Part shown: positions 37,354 through 39,181 of the stretch, in pieces | How the letters are laid out: each line of letters opens with the position of its first letter | How positions within the stretch are numbered: position 1 is the first letter of the stretch | Assembly: GCF_002860165.1 (NCBI RefSeq) | Contig: NZ_PGUZ01000026.1 | Location: forward strand, 1-39,181 | DNA length: 39,181 bases | Reading direction: 5' to 3' | Source: Bacillus sp. V3-13 | GTDB taxonomy: Bacteria; Bacillota; Bacilli; Bacillales; Cytobacillaceae | The notes under the pieces: model-generated | Database searches by the model: none | The model's input: only the letters and a program-made list of their open reading frames with translations | What the model was told of the DNA's origin: nothing | Made by a program: the position numbers and the translations under genes

Positions 37354-37984
37354 TTTCAACCCTTTCAAGGTTTCCGTTTTTATCCATTTGAAATTTCACT
37401 TTTTGCTGCTGCCTGTCTTCATCCTGTAAAACGAAAATTTTCCTGGCCCGCTCCATAATTTCAATTAACGCCCTGTAATCCTCTTCAACCGTTTTTAGTT
37501 CCTTTAACAGCTTTTCGTTTTCAGCAGCAAGATAGAAGGTTTTTTTCTCCAGGTCTTTAATTTTCGCTTCATAGTTGCCGGAATCACTGGTATTGGTCCG
37601 CCCCGCTTGTTCGTAAAGCTGGTTTAAATAAAGAATGACCTGTTCAAAACGAATTTCCGGATCAGGGCCCGGGTCAGTTGGGGCTTCGGCATGCTCTGCC
37701 TGGACGGAAGGCTGCGGTTCTTTCGGGCTTTCTTTTTCGAATGCTTCTGGATTTTTCTTTAGTTCTTTCCGCTGTTTCTTGGCCAGTTCGATCCCTGATT
37801 TATATTGTTTACGTACGTAGGAGTTCCATCTGAATCCGCATGCTGCTGCCGTTCGAGACAGCTGTTTACCTACTTCCTCAAATGCCTGCAGCTGCGTTCC
37901 ACCTTCTCTTATATGCCGCAAAACGATTTCGGCAAGCAGTAAATCTTCATCCTGTGACCAGGCATCCTGGCGCGTCGTTGACAT
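37349..37984 (-). CDS. gerR: RsfA-family sporulation transcription regulator (YlbO/GerR)
   Basis: The 211-residue protein has an N-terminal Myb/SANT-like helix-turn-helix domain (about 5-62, [20 protein letters not shown] to [14 protein letters not shown]). A Lys/Glu/Pro-rich linker and a coiled coil (about 130-185) follow. This is the RsfA/YlbO family. B. subtilis YlbO (GerR), a sigma-E-controlled mother-cell regulator, lies next to ylbP as here, so I assign it by synteny; RsfA itself is a paralogue in the forespore. GGGAGGG precedes the ATG. Confidence 0.88.
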   Translation of the reverse strand: MSTTRQDAWSQDEDLLLAEIVLRHIREGGTQLQAFEEVGKQLSRTAAACGFRWNSYVRKQYKSGIELAKKQRKELKKNPEAFEKESPKEPQPSVQAEHAEAPTDPGPDPEIRFEQVILYLNQLYEQAGRTNTSDSGNYEAKIKDLEKKTFYLAAENEKLLKELKTVEEDYRALIEIMERARKIFVLQDEDRQQQKVKFQMDKNGNLERVEK

Positions 37985-38200
37985 TCATAAATCCCTCCCA
38001 GCGTTTAGTGAGTGGAGTCCAGCAGGCCTTTTCAGCTTGCTCCATCAAGAATCGGCTAAAAGTTTAAAACCTGCATAAACCGTATAACTGCCACAAAGGA
38101 AAACTAAAGGTCCTTTAATAGAAGTTCACCTTATTTATTCTTATGCGACTGCTAGGAAAGATAGACTGCAATGATGATGTTGTGAAAAAGAAAATCTAAA
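37985..38200. other. gerR upstream region
   Basis: This 216-base gap contains two GAATAAATAA repeats and a short TAAAGG/CCTTTA stem on the minus strand. No clear terminator for the crotonase gene was found, and no sigma-E promoter could be assigned with confidence (CATAAGAAT is a weak -10 candidate). Confidence 0.35.
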
Positions 38201-38953
38201 TTATTTATTCTCCATGAATTGATCAACCAGCTTATGGTGCTCTTCCATTTCCCATAATTTTGCACATTCTTTTACTTCTTTTTCAATTCGCGAAGCGATA
38301 TTGGTTGCAAGCCATTTTCTTACGAGCATTGCTTTGTATGCTGCAAGAACCGACCCTTCGAGAGGAAATATCTTTTCAATATCATTGATGAATGTTACAT
38401 CGTTATCTTCTACTATGTAATCAATAAATCCTAGTTTCGTTAACTCTTCCGTTTGATACACTCTTGCTTCCATCAGCATTTTTATTGCGCTGGCAGCAGG
38501 AATTTTTTCGGTTAAAATCGTACCTCCGCCCCATCCCGTCGTGATTGCTAGTTTTCCTTGAATGAACCCTGCTTTAACTCCTTTTTTCGCGATTCGAAAG
38601 TCACAGGCAGCGGCAAGCTCACAGCCGCCGCCAACAGCTGTTCCGTTCATAAAAGCAAAAGCCGGCTTCGGAAGCAGCAGCAGCCGCAAAAGAATTTCCG
38701 ACATTTTTGAGAGCATCCCATATGCTTCCTGTTCAGTTTTCAGAAGATGGAAGACCGCTAAATCTCCACCTGAACAAAAGGCATCATCGCCTGCTCCGGT
38801 AATGACCAAGCCCTTCAATTCGGGGTGCTTCATCACCTCGATCGCTTCATGCAAACCATCCATAACCTCATAGTTGATCGCATTTCTTTTTTCCGGCCGG
38901 TTGATTGTGAACGTCAAATATCCGTTTTTTACTTCCAATAAATAAGGTTCCAT
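38201..38953 (-). CDS. Enoyl-CoA hydratase/isomerase (crotonase) family protein, possibly a decarboxylase
   Basis: This 250-residue protein is a single crotonase fold. The oxyanion segments AFCSGGDL (58-65) and GTAVGGGCELAAACDFR (104-120) are present. E112 matches the first catalytic glutamate of hydratases, but the position of the second holds K134, in a segment two residues shorter than usual, followed by TTGWGGGT (138-145). The WGG motif and ACDFR recall ethylmalonyl-CoA decarboxylase (ECHDC1). Ordinary hydration is thus doubtful. GGAGGATC precedes the ATG. It lies 1.6 kb from a carboxylase operon whose side products such an enzyme could remove. Confidence 0.85.
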   Translation of the reverse strand: MEPYLLEVKNGYLTFTINRPEKRNAINYEVMDGLHEAIEVMKHPELKGLVITGAGDDAFCSGGDLAVFHLLKTEQEAYGMLSKMSEILLRLLLLPKPAFAFMNGTAVGGGCELAAACDFRIAKKGVKAGFIQGKLAITTGWGGGTILTEKIPAASAIKMLMEARVYQTEELTKLGFIDYIVEDNDVTFINDIEKIFPLEGSVLAAYKAMLVRKWLATNIASRIEKEVKECAKLWEMEEHHKLVDQFMENK

Positions 38954-38984
38954 GCTGATCCTCCAGAATCATGTCGTTTACACT

Positions 38985-39014
38985 ATTGTAGGAATGACGA
39001 GGGCTTTTGTTCAA
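38985..39014 (-). promoter_or_regulatory. Sigma-A promoter of the crotonase-family gene
   Basis: TTGAAC (39009-39014) and TACAAT (38985-38990) lie 18 bases apart on the minus strand, 32 bases upstream of the ATG. The remaining sequence to the window end (39015-39181) shows no gene. Confidence 0.65.
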
Positions 39015-39181
39015 GCTTTTTAAGTTGGGGTCGAAAGGGGAATCGGGGGATGCAGTTGTTTTTTCGAAGCATATCCCGGTTTCGCAATTTCATGCGTGCG
39101 CCAGAATTCAAGGTTTTCTTAGTAGAGTAGAAAACAGGAATTAGATATTGTCTTCTTGTCCTCGGGTTTCAGGGTGTTCCA

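Noticed and set aside
1-39181. CRISPR array, tRNA or rRNA gene, prophage or defence island
   Set aside because: No short regular repeats with spacers, no tRNA-like cloverleaf, and no integrase, transposase or nuclease gene were seen. Nearly all of the window is accounted for by conserved genes.

Overview
The window is a chromosomal segment of an endospore-forming member of the Bacillaceae. The evidence is the gene order of the Bacillus dcw (division and cell wall) cluster, the sporulation genes embedded in it (spoVD, spoVE, spoIIGA, sigE, sigG, gerR), a bacillithiol gene (bshC), a meso-diaminopimelate-type MurE and an Ile T-box leader. Genus cannot be fixed from this sequence alone. Every gene except ylbP is on the minus strand, so transcription runs from high to low coordinates.

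Layout in the direction of transcription. (1) 39.0-37.3 kb: a crotonase-fold protein and the sporulation regulator gerR. Divergent ylbP (plus strand) shares a bidirectional terminator with gerR. (2) 36.7-33.3 kb: a three-gene biotin-dependent acyl-CoA carboxylase operon (biotin carboxylase, 70-residue biotin carrier, carboxyltransferase) with a CcpA-type cre site in its leader. (3) 33.3-30.2 kb: panE, a DUF3397 membrane protein and bshC. (4) 30.1-10.5 kb: the dcw cluster, mraZ-rsmH-ftsL-pbpB-spoVD-murE-mraY-murD-spoVE-murG-murB-divIB-ylxW-ylxX-sbp-ftsA-ftsZ. (5) 10.2-7.4 kb: spoIIGA-sigE-sigG, the early sporulation sigma cascade. (6) 7.3-3.3 kb: ylmC and ylmD-ylmE-sepF-ylmG-ylmH-divIVA. (7) 3.3-0.15 kb: the T-box leader and ileS.

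The genes work together in lipid II synthesis (MurE, MraY, MurD, MurG, MurB), septal peptidoglycan synthesis (FtsL, DivIB, PbpB; SpoVD and SpoVE for the spore), the Z ring and its anchors (FtsZ, FtsA, SepF, DivIVA), and the switch to sporulation (SpoIIGA, SigE, SigG). Several regulatory sites can be read directly: a spoIIG-type promoter with a 22-base spacer, a sigma-F-type promoter before sigG, a sigma-H-type promoter before ftsA, three AAAGTG (MraZ-type) boxes before mraZ, a cre site before accC, and a T-box before ileS.

The most unusual item is a perfect 142-base direct repeat (1-142 and 10367-10508). It is highly structured, and both copies lie in the same orientation a few bases beyond an intrinsic terminator. 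The second item of interest is the crotonase homologue that lacks one of the two usual hydratase glutamates and may be an acyl-CoA decarboxylase. Most of the rest is well conserved; I found no CRISPR array, tRNA, rRNA, prophage, transposase or defence system. Compared with B. subtilis as I remember it, ylmA and the bpr region are absent, and the repeat occupies the spoIIGA-ftsZ gap.
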